A stretch of DNA of 64,000 nucleotides, taken from contig NZ_FOWX01000002.1 in the NCBI RefSeq assembly GCF_900115555.1, positions 186,001 through 250,000 of the forward strand, read 5' to 3'. Positions 42,183-50,369 of the stretch are shown one piece after another. Position 1 is the first letter of the stretch. Each line of letters begins with the position of its first letter. This DNA comes from Pseudomonas borbori. Its GTDB lineage: Bacteria > Pseudomonadota > Gammaproteobacteria > Pseudomonadales > Pseudomonadaceae. The notes beneath the pieces were generated by a model that saw nothing but the letters and a program-made list of their open reading frames with translations, was not told the DNA's origin and did no database searches. A program made the translations under genes and the position numbers.

Positions 42183-42404
42183 ATGACTCAGCGGATCCTT
42201 CCCGCATTCCTGCTCGCCCTGGGCCTGGCCGCACTGGCAGGCTGCGCATCGCCATCGGTCATCACCCTCAACGATGGCCGTGAAATCCAGACCATCGACA
42301 CACCGGCGTTCGATAACGACTCGGGCTTCTACGAATTCCAGCAGCTCGACGGCAACCGCGCCAAGGTCAACAAGGACCAGGTACGGACCATCCAGGAGCT
42401 GTAA
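42183..42404 (+). CDS. YgdI/YgdR-family small lipoprotein
   Basis: A 73-residue lipoprotein: signal peptide with lipobox LAGC (Cys about residue 22), then the SH3-like YgdI/YgdR domain (PSVITLNDGREIQTIDTP, KVNKDQVRTIQEL). Function unknown; family members sit in the cell envelope. A ribosome site AGGA lies at normal distance. It is followed by tRNA-Pro. Confidence 0.88.
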   Translation: MTQRILPAFLLALGLAALAGCASPSVITLNDGREIQTIDTPAFDNDSGFYEFQQLDGNRAKVNKDQVRTIQEL

Positions 42405-42521
42405 GCACAGCCTGCGCGCAGGTGGACACTTCAACCGTTGAGTGTCCCCTGGCTGCAGGCTAAGAACCGAAAGTACTCATAGTGCGCCCTGTCGCCGGCA
42501 AAAAAATATCAGCCTAACCCC

Positions 42522-42549
42522 TTGTGCAACAAAACTTTTTCAGTAAAAT
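42522..42549 (+). promoter_or_regulatory. tRNA-Pro promoter
   Basis: TTGTGC (42522-42527) and TAAAAT (42544-42549) are 16 bp apart, 10 bp before the mature tRNA 5' end. Confidence 0.65.
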
Positions 42550-42559
42550 GCGGATTATT

Positions 42560-42636
42560 CGGAGTGTAGCGCAGCTTGGTAGCGCGTCTCGTTCGGGACG
42601 AGAAGGTCGCAGGTTCGAATCCTGTCTCTCCGACCA
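42560..42636 (+). tRNA. tRNA-Pro, anticodon CGG
   Basis: The 77-nt cloverleaf begins CGGAGTGTAGCGCAGC and ends with an encoded CCA (CTCTCCGACCA). The D-arm is GCGCAGCTTGGTAGCGC. The anticodon stem TCTCG/CGAGA encloses the loop TTCGGGA with anticodon CGG (reads CCG), and the T-arm is AGGTTCGAATCCT. An intrinsic terminator follows within 12 bp. Confidence 0.97.
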
Positions 42637-42645
42637 ATTCCCTTA

Positions 42646-42672
42646 AAAACCCGCCTATTCGGCGGGTTTTTT
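42646..42672 (+). terminator. intrinsic terminator of tRNA-Pro
   Basis: AACCCGCC and GGCGGGTT arms around a TATTC loop, followed by a run of six or more T residues. Confidence 0.92.
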
Positions 42673-42938
42673 ATTGCCTGCGATTTGTTCAAGACACCGC
42701 GCCGAACCCGGCAAGCGCAAATCCGGTGGCCGAGATGCCATCCGGGACGACGCAAAGCATGGGTCTGCCCCGATTGCACCCGGGAAACGCTGGCGGATTC
42801 GCAGGCTTAGTCAGGCGCGCGCCCAGAGAGTCAGTCACCGCACCGACCGTGGCCAGCACAGCCCACCCGGCTGGCACCCGAGCGATCGACGCGCCAACGC
42901 CACAACCTCTCAGCGCCACCAACCCAACCTACGCATTA

Positions 42939-43823
42939 TCAGGCAAGGCTTTGAAAGGCGTGCAGTAGCGCCTTGCTCAGGTCCACGGTGGAAAACTTGG
43001 TGAGCACATCGTTGGCGCCTACCGAGCGGGCCTTTTCGGTGTTCATGGTGCTATCCAGCGAGGTGTGCAGCAGCACATAGGTCTGGCCGATATCACTGCG
43101 CTGACGAATTTCACGGACCAGGCTGTAGCCATCCATCTCCGGCATTTCGATATCCGAGACCAGGACTTCGATCGGCAGCCCGGCCTGATGCTGGGTGAGC
43201 AGCACGTCCAGCGCACTGGCGGCGCTTCTCACCGCCTGGCAATCCAGCTCGAGCTTGCGCAACGTGGCCAGCGTCTGCCGCAGGGCCACGTGGGAGTCGT
43301 CCACCACCAGGACACGACGACCGCGCAGCAGTTTGCGCTCGGCGTCCGTGAGCAACTGCTCATCGAGCTCCTCAGGCTGCTCGGGAGTGATTTCGTGGAG
43401 GACTTTCTCGATGTCGAGAATCTGCACGATGGCGCCATCGATCTGGGTCACACCCGTGATGAAGGCCCGCGCCCCGCTGCCGGCCGGTGGCGGACGCACA
43501 TCGCGGGTGGAGCACTGGACGATGCGCTCGACACTTTGCACCTGCAACCCCTGGCGCGAACGACTCAGCTCGGTGACGATCAGGCAACCGTCCCGGCTGT
43601 CGGTTTCGCCACGCTCGCCAATTGCCCGCGCCAGGTCGACCACGATCAGGGACGCGCCGCGCAGGGTCGCCACCCCGCGCACATGAGGATGGCGATTGGG
43701 CAGCTTGGTCAATGCCGGACAAGGAATGATTTCCTGAACCTTCAACAGGTTAATGCCTAACAACCGGCCACTGTGCAAACGGAACAACAGCAGCGACAAC
43801 GCATCCCCCAACACCGCACTCAT
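42939..43823 (-). CDS. second CheV-type chemotaxis coupling protein
   Basis: A 294-residue CheW-receiver fusion. The CheW part (LLGINLLKVQEIIPCPALTK, VRGVATLRGASLIVVDLA) is followed by a receiver (RVLVVDDSHVALRQT) with phospho-acceptor Asp in VLVSDIEMPEMDGY. The ATG at 43823 has GGAGG seven bases upstream. It shares the layout of the CheV at 29018-29953 but lacks that protein's DQRTQLVGENRLEIL-like N-terminal extension. Likely a receptor-specific coupler; receptor genes are not adjacent. Confidence 0.9.
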   Translation of the reverse strand: MSAVLGDALSLLLFRLHSGRLLGINLLKVQEIIPCPALTKLPNRHPHVRGVATLRGASLIVVDLARAIGERGETDSRDGCLIVTELSRSRQGLQVQSVERIVQCSTRDVRPPPAGSGARAFITGVTQIDGAIVQILDIEKVLHEITPEQPEELDEQLLTDAERKLLRGRRVLVVDDSHVALRQTLATLRKLELDCQAVRSAASALDVLLTQHQAGLPIEVLVSDIEMPEMDGYSLVREIRQRSDIGQTYVLLHTSLDSTMNTEKARSVGANDVLTKFSTVDLSKALLHAFQSLA

Positions 43824-44221
43824 CAATCACCCTCCGCGTCGAATTCAGCCCCCAACATGCTTAGAGCCTAACAGTTGAGGCTGACCCGGCCGACAAAAAT
43901 TACCCGTTCAGCGAGCCGTGGCAAGCCGAACAGTGGCGCAATCGCCTTCACTCAAGCCAAACGAATCGATTATGTGCAGCCCGGATGCAATCCGGGGAAA
44001 TTCGAGCACCGGCCAATTGCCCCGGCTTACCTGCGGACCACGCACGGAAAAACAGGCGTAACCAATACGAGTTGAACCATTATCGACCGGCCGCACAGGA
44101 ACTGAACCCTCAGATGCGGTGAAATCGAGCGCCGTAGCGCAGCTGCACACCGGATGCTCGCGGCAAGGCGCCGGCGCTTGTCATAAGTCGGGCGTGCGCC
44201 GCAGCAGACAATCACCCCCTC
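43824..44221. other. 398-bp intergenic region with one REP unit
   Basis: No credible gene is seen. The only recognisable structure is a REP palindrome at 43978-43997 of the same type as in the MITE-like element. Confidence 0.55.
43978..43997. repeat. single REP-type palindrome
   Basis: AGCCCGGATGCAATCCGGGG forms a CCCGGAT/ATCCGGG hairpin identical in core to the units at 21369 and 21415. Confidence 0.7.
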
Positions 44222-44458
44222 TCAGCGCAAGAACGCTACAACCTGCTCGGACTCGAACGGCCAGTTGAGTTCGGCGCCGGTATCGCAGCGACGCAATACG
44301 GGGATGCGCAAGGCATAGCGTTCGACCCAGTCATCGCGTTCGACGATATCGATCAGTTCGACCAGCAAGCCATGTTCGACGAAAGGCATCAGCATCGCCT
44401 CGGCCACATCACATAAATGACAGCCAAGGGTGCCGAACAGTTGGCATTCAGGGAGCAT
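44222..44458 (-). CDS. glutaredoxin-family protein
   Basis: A 78-residue thioredoxin-fold protein with the redox motif GCHLC near residues 12-16 (LFGTLGCHLCDVAEAML), the cis-Pro region ALRIPVLRR and a C-terminal WPFESEQVVAFLR. It matches the DUF836/glutaredoxin-like group, which typically reduces disulfides or senses redox state; partner unknown. The ATG at 44458 is selected because upstream codons fall into a 20-bp tandem repeat that is clearly non-coding. Confidence 0.83.
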   Translation of the reverse strand: MLPECQLFGTLGCHLCDVAEAMLMPFVEHGLLVELIDIVERDDWVERYALRIPVLRRCDTGAELNWPFESEQVVAFLR

Positions 44459-44475
44459 CCACAGGCCTCCATACA

Positions 44476-44535
44476 GGGACTTGCAGTCTAGCACCGGGAC
44501 TTGCAGGCTAGCACCGGGACTTGCAGTCTGGCACC
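44476..44535. repeat. three tandem 20-bp direct repeats
   Basis: Unit GGGACTTGCAGTCTAGCACC at 44476-44495, 44496-44515 and 44516-44535, with one changed base each in units 2 (GGCTA) and 3 (TCTGG). They lie 17-77 bp upstream of the glutaredoxin-like start and just after the DUF5610 gene. Confidence 0.9.
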
Positions 44536-44565
44536 GCGCCCTGCTGGCATCAGGTTGCGCCAGCA

Positions 44566-45684
44566 TCAGAGCCCCGGCAGACCTTGCAGACCCTCGAGCA
44601 AGCGACTGTTAAGCAGCTCGGCCTTTTCCAGGCGTGCCCTGTCGAGACGTGGATCCAAAGCAAATCCACCCTTGAGCAGATCCTGCAGACTACCGCGACC
44701 ATCCTCGAGCAGCTCATTGACGTTGCGCAACGCCTCGAACAGCCCCTTGGCATAATCAATCAGCGACGCATTAACCACACTGGCCGCCTGACCGCCCTGC
44801 TCGGCCACGGCGCTGTAGGCGTCGCTGGCCTGGCGCACGCTGCTCTGGGTCAGGCGCAGGGACATGGAGGCCAGCTGCTCGCCATCCATCTCCAGCGCCA
44901 TGGCACGATCGAAAGCGCCCGTCAGGTCCCCGGCATAGAACTTGTCGGAAAGGTCCTGCACCTGAGCAAAAAGCTTGTCCAGGGCCGCACGCTCCTGTTC
45001 GTCCAACTCGCCTTCGACGTCGACCTGCCAAGCGCCTATGCGCACGCTGCCGGACTGACTGCTGGCGACCAGCGTCGCAGCACTGCCGCTGCCGGTGGCG
45101 GTAACCCCGGTTTGCGACCAGCTGGCCGAAGCCTGGGCGATGGAGATGCGCAGGCGATCGCCGGCGCGGGTGGTCACCGCCATTTCGAAGGTCTGCGCGA
45201 CTGCGGCGAAGCGCTCACTGGAGGCCGCGATCCGGGTAGTGCCGGCGGCTTCCAATACGGACGGTGCGAAGCGTTGATCGAGCTCGCCCAGACCATCCTG
45301 GATGCGCTGGTAGGTATCGTCGATGTCCGCCGCCACCTTGCCTTGCAAGACGCCCATGCCATCGAGAATCTTGCGCGCCTCGGCAAAGCCTTTCTCCACC
45401 CCATCGCGCGCCTGGCTCATTAACCCTTGCAGCTTGGCCGGATCGGCGCCACCAGCCGCTTCGCTGTGCAGACGCTGCTCGATAAAGCCGAGCACCACCG
45501 AGGCAACCTTTTCCGGACTGAAAGAATCATGCTTGCCACTCAACCCACCCGGCTCCAGGCCGAGGCGCCCAGCCAGACGATTGGCCAGGGTCTGCTGCGC
45601 ATCGGCGGCAATGCGCATGCCTGGCGGATTATGCGGCAGAGACGAACGTGAGGCAGGCGATGCGAGCGAGGCCAGCGAATTCAT
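44566..45684 (-). CDS. DUF5610-domain protein
   Basis: A 372-residue soluble protein beginning MNSLASLASPASRSSLPHNP. The DUF5610 region covers about residues 30-125 (AQQTLANRLAGRLGLEPGG, FSPEKVASVVLGFIEQRL, GVEKGFAEARKILDGMG). A beta-rich middle part (TFEMAVTTRAGDRLRISI) and a helical C terminus (DKLFAQVQDLSDKFYAGDL) follow. The family is common in flagellated proteobacteria but uncharacterised. The Ser/Ala-rich start resembles cytosolic surface-structure proteins; that is only an impression. No strong ribosome site precedes the ATG, so the start is tentative. Confidence 0.72.
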   Translation of the reverse strand: MNSLASLASPASRSSLPHNPPGMRIAADAQQTLANRLAGRLGLEPGGLSGKHDSFSPEKVASVVLGFIEQRLHSEAAGGADPAKLQGLMSQARDGVEKGFAEARKILDGMGVLQGKVAADIDDTYQRIQDGLGELDQRFAPSVLEAAGTTRIAASSERFAAVAQTFEMAVTTRAGDRLRISIAQASASWSQTGVTATGSGSAATLVASSQSGSVRIGAWQVDVEGELDEQERAALDKLFAQVQDLSDKFYAGDLTGAFDRAMALEMDGEQLASMSLRLTQSSVRQASDAYSAVAEQGGQAASVVNASLIDYAKGLFEALRNVNELLEDGRGSLQDLLKGGFALDPRLDRARLEKAELLNSRLLEGLQGLPGL

Positions 45685-46032
45685 GACGAAGTACCAGGGC
45701 GGGATATCCACTCGGTTGACGGCCGCTCGCCGGCAAACTTGAGCGGGCGGCGGGTACCGGCCGACCAGCGGCGCGCAGGCCGCAAAACCCAAGCGTTCAG
45801 CCAATACCCAGCCCATGTAGAGCGCTGCCCCTGGGGCAACCCCAGCATGTCAGCGTCCTCGAACACCTGAACCAGCAGCCGATGCAGACCCGCTGGTCAC
45901 ACCCAAACCACTGATAAATAAAGCGTGCCGACTAAAGTCTAAAGGCCGGTCAAGCGCGCGCGTGGTTTATTCCGCAATGCCGTAACAGGTCGGTCACGAG
46001 CCGGTCCGCACACCATCATGGAGACAATAATA
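45685..46032. other. 348-bp region between DUF5610 gene and porin gene
   Basis: It should contain the divergent promoters of both genes. I see no gene, hairpin or operator that I can defend. Confidence 0.5.
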
Positions 46033-47286
46033 ATGAGTAAGACGCGCCTCGCCCAAGCAGTGGCCTTCGCCACCCTGGGCGCCAGCCTCACCCTACCGTC
46101 CCTGGCTCACGCCGAGTTCATCAAAGACAGCAAAGCCGGCCTCGAACTGCGCAACTTCTACCTGAACCGCGATCTGCGCAATAGCACAGCGGCGCAGCAA
46201 TCCAAACGTGAGGAGTGGGCACAGGGCTTTATCTTCAAAGCCGAGTCCGGCTTTACCGAAGGCACCGTCGGCTTCGGCCTGGACGCCTATGCCGGCCTGG
46301 GCCTGAAACTCGATTCGTCGGATGAGCGCGCTGGCACCAACCTGTTGCCCAATAGCTTTGGCAACGAAGGCCCGGACGAATATTCCGAGGCCACCGCGGC
46401 GCTCAAAGTGAAAATGTCGAAGACCGTGGCCAAGGTCGGTGGCCTGATGCCGAAATTGCCGATCGTTTCTTCCGGCGACTCGCGCTTGCTGCCCCAGGTC
46501 TTCAACGGCGGCATGATCAATTCCCAGGAAATAGATGGCCTGAGCCTCAACGGTGGCCAACTGCGCGAGGTGAACTTCCGCAACTCCACCGACAGCCAGG
46601 ACATCATTGCCACCAACGTCGGCGGTCAGAGCGACCGCTACAACTTCGCTGGCGGCGACTACAAGTTCAACGGCGGCAATACCACGGTCGGCCTGTGGTA
46701 CGGCGAACTTGAAGACATCTACGATCAGAAACTCTACAACCTGGTTCACATCCAGCCAATTGGCGACTGGAAGCTCGGCGCCAACCTGGCGTACTTCGAC
46801 TCCCAGGACAATGGCAAGAAACTCGGCGGCACGCTCGATAACGACCTGACCTCGGTCAACCTCTGGGCCGGCCTGGGTGCGCACACCTTCCGCCTGGGTT
46901 ATCAGGACGTCAGCGGCGAAAACGCCTTCCCCTTCCTCAACGAAACCGACCCTTACATCGTCAACTACCTGCAGATCCTCGACTTCACCCGCAAGGACGA
47001 GCAGTCCTGGCAGGCGCGCTACGACATCAACTTCGCCTCCTATGGCGTACCCGGCCTGGTCGCCTTCGTCCGTTATGTAACCGGTGAAGACTTCGCCGGT
47101 GCCGGCGGGCGCGATGGCAAGGAATGGGAGCGCGACCTGGATATCAGCTACACCGTGCAGGAAGGTCCCCTGAAAAACCTCGGCGTGCGCTGGCGCAATG
47201 CAATGGTCCGCAGCAATGCCGCGGCCACCGGCGGCGACCTCGACGAGAACCGCCTAATCGTCAGCTACAGCATCCCGCTGCTGTAA
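46033..47286 (+). CDS. OprD-family outer-membrane porin
   Basis: A 417-residue OprD-type 18-stranded barrel: signal peptide ending LPSLAHA, then EFIKDSKAGLELRNFYLNRD, the family start. Typical internal blocks are FTEGTVGFGLDAYAGLGLKL, RLLPQVFNGGMI and GLWYGELEDIY, and it closes with NRLIVSYSIPLL. OprD channels take up basic amino acids or small carboxylates; this resembles the OpdQ-type gene found in this part of the P. aeruginosa map, but the subtype is uncertain. Start at 46033, with GGAG nine bases upstream. Its terminator is displaced by an intron relic. Confidence 0.9.
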   Translation: MSKTRLAQAVAFATLGASLTLPSLAHAEFIKDSKAGLELRNFYLNRDLRNSTAAQQSKREEWAQGFIFKAESGFTEGTVGFGLDAYAGLGLKLDSSDERAGTNLLPNSFGNEGPDEYSEATAALKVKMSKTVAKVGGLMPKLPIVSSGDSRLLPQVFNGGMINSQEIDGLSLNGGQLREVNFRNSTDSQDIIATNVGGQSDRYNFAGGDYKFNGGNTTVGLWYGELEDIYDQKLYNLVHIQPIGDWKLGANLAYFDSQDNGKKLGGTLDNDLTSVNLWAGLGAHTFRLGYQDVSGENAFPFLNETDPYIVNYLQILDFTRKDEQSWQARYDINFASYGVPGLVAFVRYVTGEDFAGAGGRDGKEWERDLDISYTVQEGPLKNLGVRWRNAMVRSNAAATGGDLDENRLIVSYSIPLL

Positions 47287-47295
47287 AGCCAGACG

Positions 47296-48006
47296 ATCGG
47301 CATAGGGGACGGCCTTCGCAGGCCGTTCCCCTGCCACACCACCCGGCATGCGGGTCCGCACCGGGCGGTTCGAGAGATTGAGGTTAGGTCAGGCGGGGTA
47401 ATCCCAGGCGGTCGAACCAAGCTATGTTCAGCACCCGATTCAGTTCCAGATAGCTGTTACGCCACCAGCGACGGGCGTTTCTCGCCACTGCCTGTGCCGT
47501 TCCTTCACTGGCACCCAGTGCTCGCAGTTCCCTGTAGGTCGTCGTGCCGCGCTTCCAGTGTTTGAGCTGGATCGCTCGCAGGCGATGACGCATCCATTCA
47601 TCCAACTCGCGCCAGACTTTCGGGGTTTGCGACAGGCCAAAGTAGGCTTTCCAACCCAAGACGTAAGGCCGCAGGCCAGCGACGGTCTGCTGCAGGCTAC
47701 GACCTCCCGAGCGGCGAGTGAGCCAGCGGATGCGCTGCTTGAACTGCTTACGCGCCTTGACCGCCACGGCGCGCTTGACTTCGCCACGGGAAGACCAGAA
47801 GGCATAACCCAGGAACTTGCGGCCATTGGCCCGCTCGCCCTGGTCGGCTTCGCCTTGTATCCGGTTCTTGTTCATCGGCTCGCGGCTTCGCTCCACGCTT
47901 CCTCCCCACACTCGGTCACCCTCATGCAGTTGCGCTTCACTTCGTTCGCTGTGGTCAACTCGCGGTGGGACTCTCACCCACAAGATTGCGCCCATGCTGG
48001 GCGCAC
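47296..48006 (-). mobile_element. internally deleted group II intron
   Basis: Both intron ends remain on the minus strand. The 5' end starts GTGCGCCCAGCATGGGCGC at 48006 (consensus GUGYG). The 3' end has a domain-V-like hairpin (47338-47372), a domain-VI-like hairpin (47305-47331) and terminal GCCGAT at 47301-47296. The 711-bp length is far below the roughly 1.9 kb of complete elements, and most of domain I and the reverse-transcriptase part are missing. It sits just downstream (amtB strand) of a terminator stem-loop, the usual target of bacterial class C introns. Confidence 0.82.
47384..47873 (-). pseudogene. truncated group II intron reverse transcriptase/maturase (C-terminal part)
   Basis: The readable protein from about 47840 leftwards is the maturase-specific domain and C terminus: RKFLGYAFWSSRGEVKRAV, RIRWLTRRSGGRSLQQTV, LRPYVLGWKAYFGL, then WRRNSYLELNRVLN-type end and WFDRLGLPRLT. 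The fingers-palm reverse-transcriptase domain with its YADD motif is absent. An ATG near 47873 (MNKNRIQGEADQGERANG) joins remnant 5' intron sequence to the maturase part, marking the deletion joint at roughly 47835-47870. No mobility is expected from this copy. Confidence 0.85.
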
Positions 48007-48012
48007 CAAACA

Positions 48013-48041
48013 AGAAGCCCGCTCATTCGAGCGGGCTTTTT
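48013..48041. terminator. bidirectional terminator between the porin gene and amtB
   Basis: AAGCCCGCTC and GAGCGGGCTT arms around ATTC, with five T residues on the plus strand and TTCTTGTTTG on the minus strand. On the plus strand it should end the porin transcript, but the intron relic now separates it from the porin stop by about 725 bp. Confidence 0.9.
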
Positions 48042-48060
48042 GCGTTCTGGGTCGCCTTGC

Positions 48061-49287
48061 TCAGTCTTCGCTGACCGAGCCGATCTTGTGGATCGACAAG
48101 TCGGCGCCGTTGAACTCGTCTTCCTGACTCAGGCGGATGCCGACCAGCGCCTTGAGCACGCCATACACCAGCAGGCCACCGAGCAACGCCACCAGCACGC
48201 CGAGCAGCGTGCCGGCCAGTTGGCTGCTCAGGCTGACGCCGCCCAGGCCGCCGAACGCCTGCTGACCGAAGATCCCGCAGGCGATGCCGCCCCACACGCC
48301 GCACAGGCCATGCAGCGGCCAGACGCCGAGCACGTCGTCGATCTTCCATTTGACCTGGGTCGCGGTGAACGCCCAGACGAACAGCGCTCCGGCGATGGCG
48401 CCGGTGACCAGGGCGCCTACCGGGTGCATCAGGTCGGAGCCGGCGCATACCGCCACCAGCCCGGCCAACGGGCCGTTGTGCAGAAAGCCCGGGTCATTGC
48501 GCCCGACCAGCAAGGCCGCCACGGTACCGCCGACCATCGCCATCAGGGTATTGACCGCCACCAGGCCGCTGACGCTGCCCAGGGTCTGCGCACTCATCAC
48601 GTTGAAGCCGAACCAACCGATGATCAGGATCCACGAGCCCAGGGCGAGAAACGGAATATTCGACGGCGCGAAGGCCACCAGCTTGCCGTCGCGATAGCGC
48701 CCGTTACGCCGCCCCAGCAACAACACCGCGCCCAGGGCCAGCCAGCCGCCCATCGCATGCACCACCACCGAGCCGGCGAAGTCATGGAACGGCGCGCCGA
48801 ACTGCGCCTCGAGCCAAGCCTGAACGCCGTAGTTGCCGTTCCAGATCACACCCTCGAAGAACGGGTAGACGAAGGCCACGATCAGGATGGTGGCGCACAG
48901 TTGCGGACCGAACCTGGCGCGCTCGGCGATGCCGCCGGAGATGATCGCCGGGATCGCTGCGGCGAAGGTCATCAGGAAGAAGAACTTGACCAGGGCATAG
49001 CCGTTGCCTTCGGTCAGCACGCTCGCCGGTTCGAGGAAAGTCACGCCATAGGCGATCCAATAGCCTATAAAGAAATAGGCCAGGGCCGACACGGCGAAGT
49101 CGGAGATGATCTTCGACAAGGCGTTGACCTGATTCTTCTGCCGCACCGTACCCACCTCGAGAAAGGCGAAGCCGGCGTGCATGGCCAGCACCATGACCGC
49201 ACCAAGCAGGATAAACAGGGTATTGGAGCCGTGAATCAGGGTTTCCACAGCACTATTGATATCTTCCATCAGCGAAGAAAACTCCAT
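48061..49287 (-). CDS. amtB: ammonium transporter, Amt family
   Basis: A 408-residue inner-membrane ammonium channel of about 11 helices. Conserved features are AFLEVGTVRQKN, the signature DFAGSVVVHAMGGWLALGAV with a pore histidine, and LHGLCGVWGGIACGIFG with the second pore histidine. No glnK precedes it, unlike the usual glnK-amtB pair, so it is probably an additional Amt paralogue. The start at 49287 lacks a clear ribosome site; ATG 49269 (MEDINSAVETL) has GGAG upstream at a long spacing and is an alternative. Confidence 0.9.
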   Translation of the reverse strand: MEFSSLMEDINSAVETLIHGSNTLFILLGAVMVLAMHAGFAFLEVGTVRQKNQVNALSKIISDFAVSALAYFFIGYWIAYGVTFLEPASVLTEGNGYALVKFFFLMTFAAAIPAIISGGIAERARFGPQLCATILIVAFVYPFFEGVIWNGNYGVQAWLEAQFGAPFHDFAGSVVVHAMGGWLALGAVLLLGRRNGRYRDGKLVAFAPSNIPFLALGSWILIIGWFGFNVMSAQTLGSVSGLVAVNTLMAMVGGTVAALLVGRNDPGFLHNGPLAGLVAVCAGSDLMHPVGALVTGAIAGALFVWAFTATQVKWKIDDVLGVWPLHGLCGVWGGIACGIFGQQAFGGLGGVSLSSQLAGTLLGVLVALLGGLLVYGVLKALVGIRLSQEDEFNGADLSIHKIGSVSED

Positions 49288-49656
49288 GGTTAGAGAATTT
49301 GCACCAAAGAAGGTCGCTAATGACTACAGACGCACCATCTGGCAGCACATCGACCGACCTGCTTCATGTAATACAGCCATGCCGGGCACCGAAATGGCCC
49401 TACTTGAAACTGCACACAAGGTACTTAATCTTTATTTATTAGTGGCTTATCAATGCACCAGGGCGTCCAGGCCAACCCTTTCCAAGCCCCATAAAAGAGC
49501 ACTCCGGCAAAGGCGCGCACCAGCACAATGCAAGCGTTGTACCAGCACTCGATCGATCAGCAGGCGAACCCGCCCGGCCCTATAAAAGAAGGAACCCAAC
49601 TCCGGCACCACACTCGAACCTTCTACACTGAACAGAATCGCTCAAGGAGAAAGCCG
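49288..49656. other. 369-bp divergent region between amtB and the yqjD-like operon
   Basis: No gene is supported. I looked for a sigma-54 GG-N10-GC promoter upstream of amtB and found none that fits well. Confidence 0.5.
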
Positions 49657-49974
49657 ATGCCCCGTAATAATGCAAACTCGACAAGCCAAGACGAACTGCT
49701 CAACGAATTTCAGGCACTGGTTACCGACACTGAAAAGCTGCTGCAGCATTCCGCCAGCCTGGTTGGCGAGCAAGCCGAAGAACTACGCGAACAGATCCGC
49801 GCCAGCCTCGGTCGCGCCCGTTCCACCTTGCACAACGCCGAAGACTCGCTGCGTGATCGCGGTAGGGCTGCAGTTCAGGCTACCGAGGGTTATGTACAGA
49901 CCCATCCGTGGCAAACCCTGGGGGTGGCCGCCGCCATCGGCTTGCTGCTGGGCATGCTGATCACGCGGCGCTGA
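49657..49974 (+). CDS. DUF883 (YqjD/ElaB-type) membrane-anchored protein
   Basis: A 105-residue protein: a long amphipathic helix (DELLNEFQALVTDTEKLLQH, then EELREQIRASLGRARSTL) followed by a C-terminal anchor PWQTLGVAAAIGLLLGMLI and basic tail. E. coli YqjD and ElaB bind ribosomes at the inner membrane in stationary phase. AAGGAG precedes the ATG. The stop overlaps the next start by one base, forming a yqjD-yqjE-yqjK-like operon. Confidence 0.9.
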   Translation: MPRNNANSTSQDELLNEFQALVTDTEKLLQHSASLVGEQAEELREQIRASLGRARSTLHNAEDSLRDRGRAAVQATEGYVQTHPWQTLGVAAAIGLLLGMLITRR

Positions 49975-50369
49975 TGAGAGAAGACATGGACGCCACAGCC
50001 TCCGCCACACCCAGCCGCGGCGGCGCGCCACGGCGCTTTGCCGCTGCCCTGCTGGGTTTATTACATGGCCATGTCGCGCTGTTTGGCGAAGAGCTCAAAG
50101 AACAGCAGGGCCACACGCTTCGCTTGCTGGTGCTGGCCAGCCTGAGCCTGGTGTTTGGCTTGCTCCTGGTGATTGGTCTGTCCGCCGCGCTGCTGATCAA
50201 CTTCTGGGACAGCCATCGACTGACGGTGATCGTTCTCCTGTGCGCCGCTTATGGCCTGGGCCTGCTGATCTGCCTGCTGCGCTTGCTGACACTGCTGCGC
50301 AACGCCCCTCCACCATTCAGTGCCAGCCTCGAAGAACTGGCCCGCGACCGCGAGCAACTGCTGCCATGA
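49974..50369 (+). CDS. phage-holin-like membrane protein, YqjE type
   Basis: A 131-residue protein with two long membrane helices (TLRLLVLASLSLVFGLLLVI and LTVIVLLCAAYGLGLLICLL) and a cytosolic C-terminal tail, matching YqjE (DUF1469). The ATG at 49974 overlaps the preceding stop. An internal ATG at 49986 with GAGAGAAG upstream is an equally good start. Middle gene of the operon; role unknown but family members accompany YqjD. Confidence 0.85.
   Translation: MREDMDATASATPSRGGAPRRFAAALLGLLHGHVALFGEELKEQQGHTLRLLVLASLSLVFGLLLVIGLSAALLINFWDSHRLTVIVLLCAAYGLGLLICLLRLLTLLRNAPPPFSASLEELARDREQLLP

Noticed and set aside
42555..42779. 74-codon frame antisense to tRNA-Pro with the sequence [16 protein letters not shown]
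   Set aside because: This is the well-known spurious protein read from the complement of a tRNA and is not a gene.
44476..44535. CRISPR-like array
   Set aside because: Units are contiguous with no spacers and only three copies; no cas genes are present.
46018..46032. Earlier porin start METII
   Set aside because: The ATG at 46018 overlaps the GGAG ribosome site used by the start at 46033, and the signal peptide fits the later start.
49288..49450. Sigma-54 promoter for amtB
   Set aside because: No GG-N10-GC with proper flanks was found in the region upstream of the start on the minus strand.
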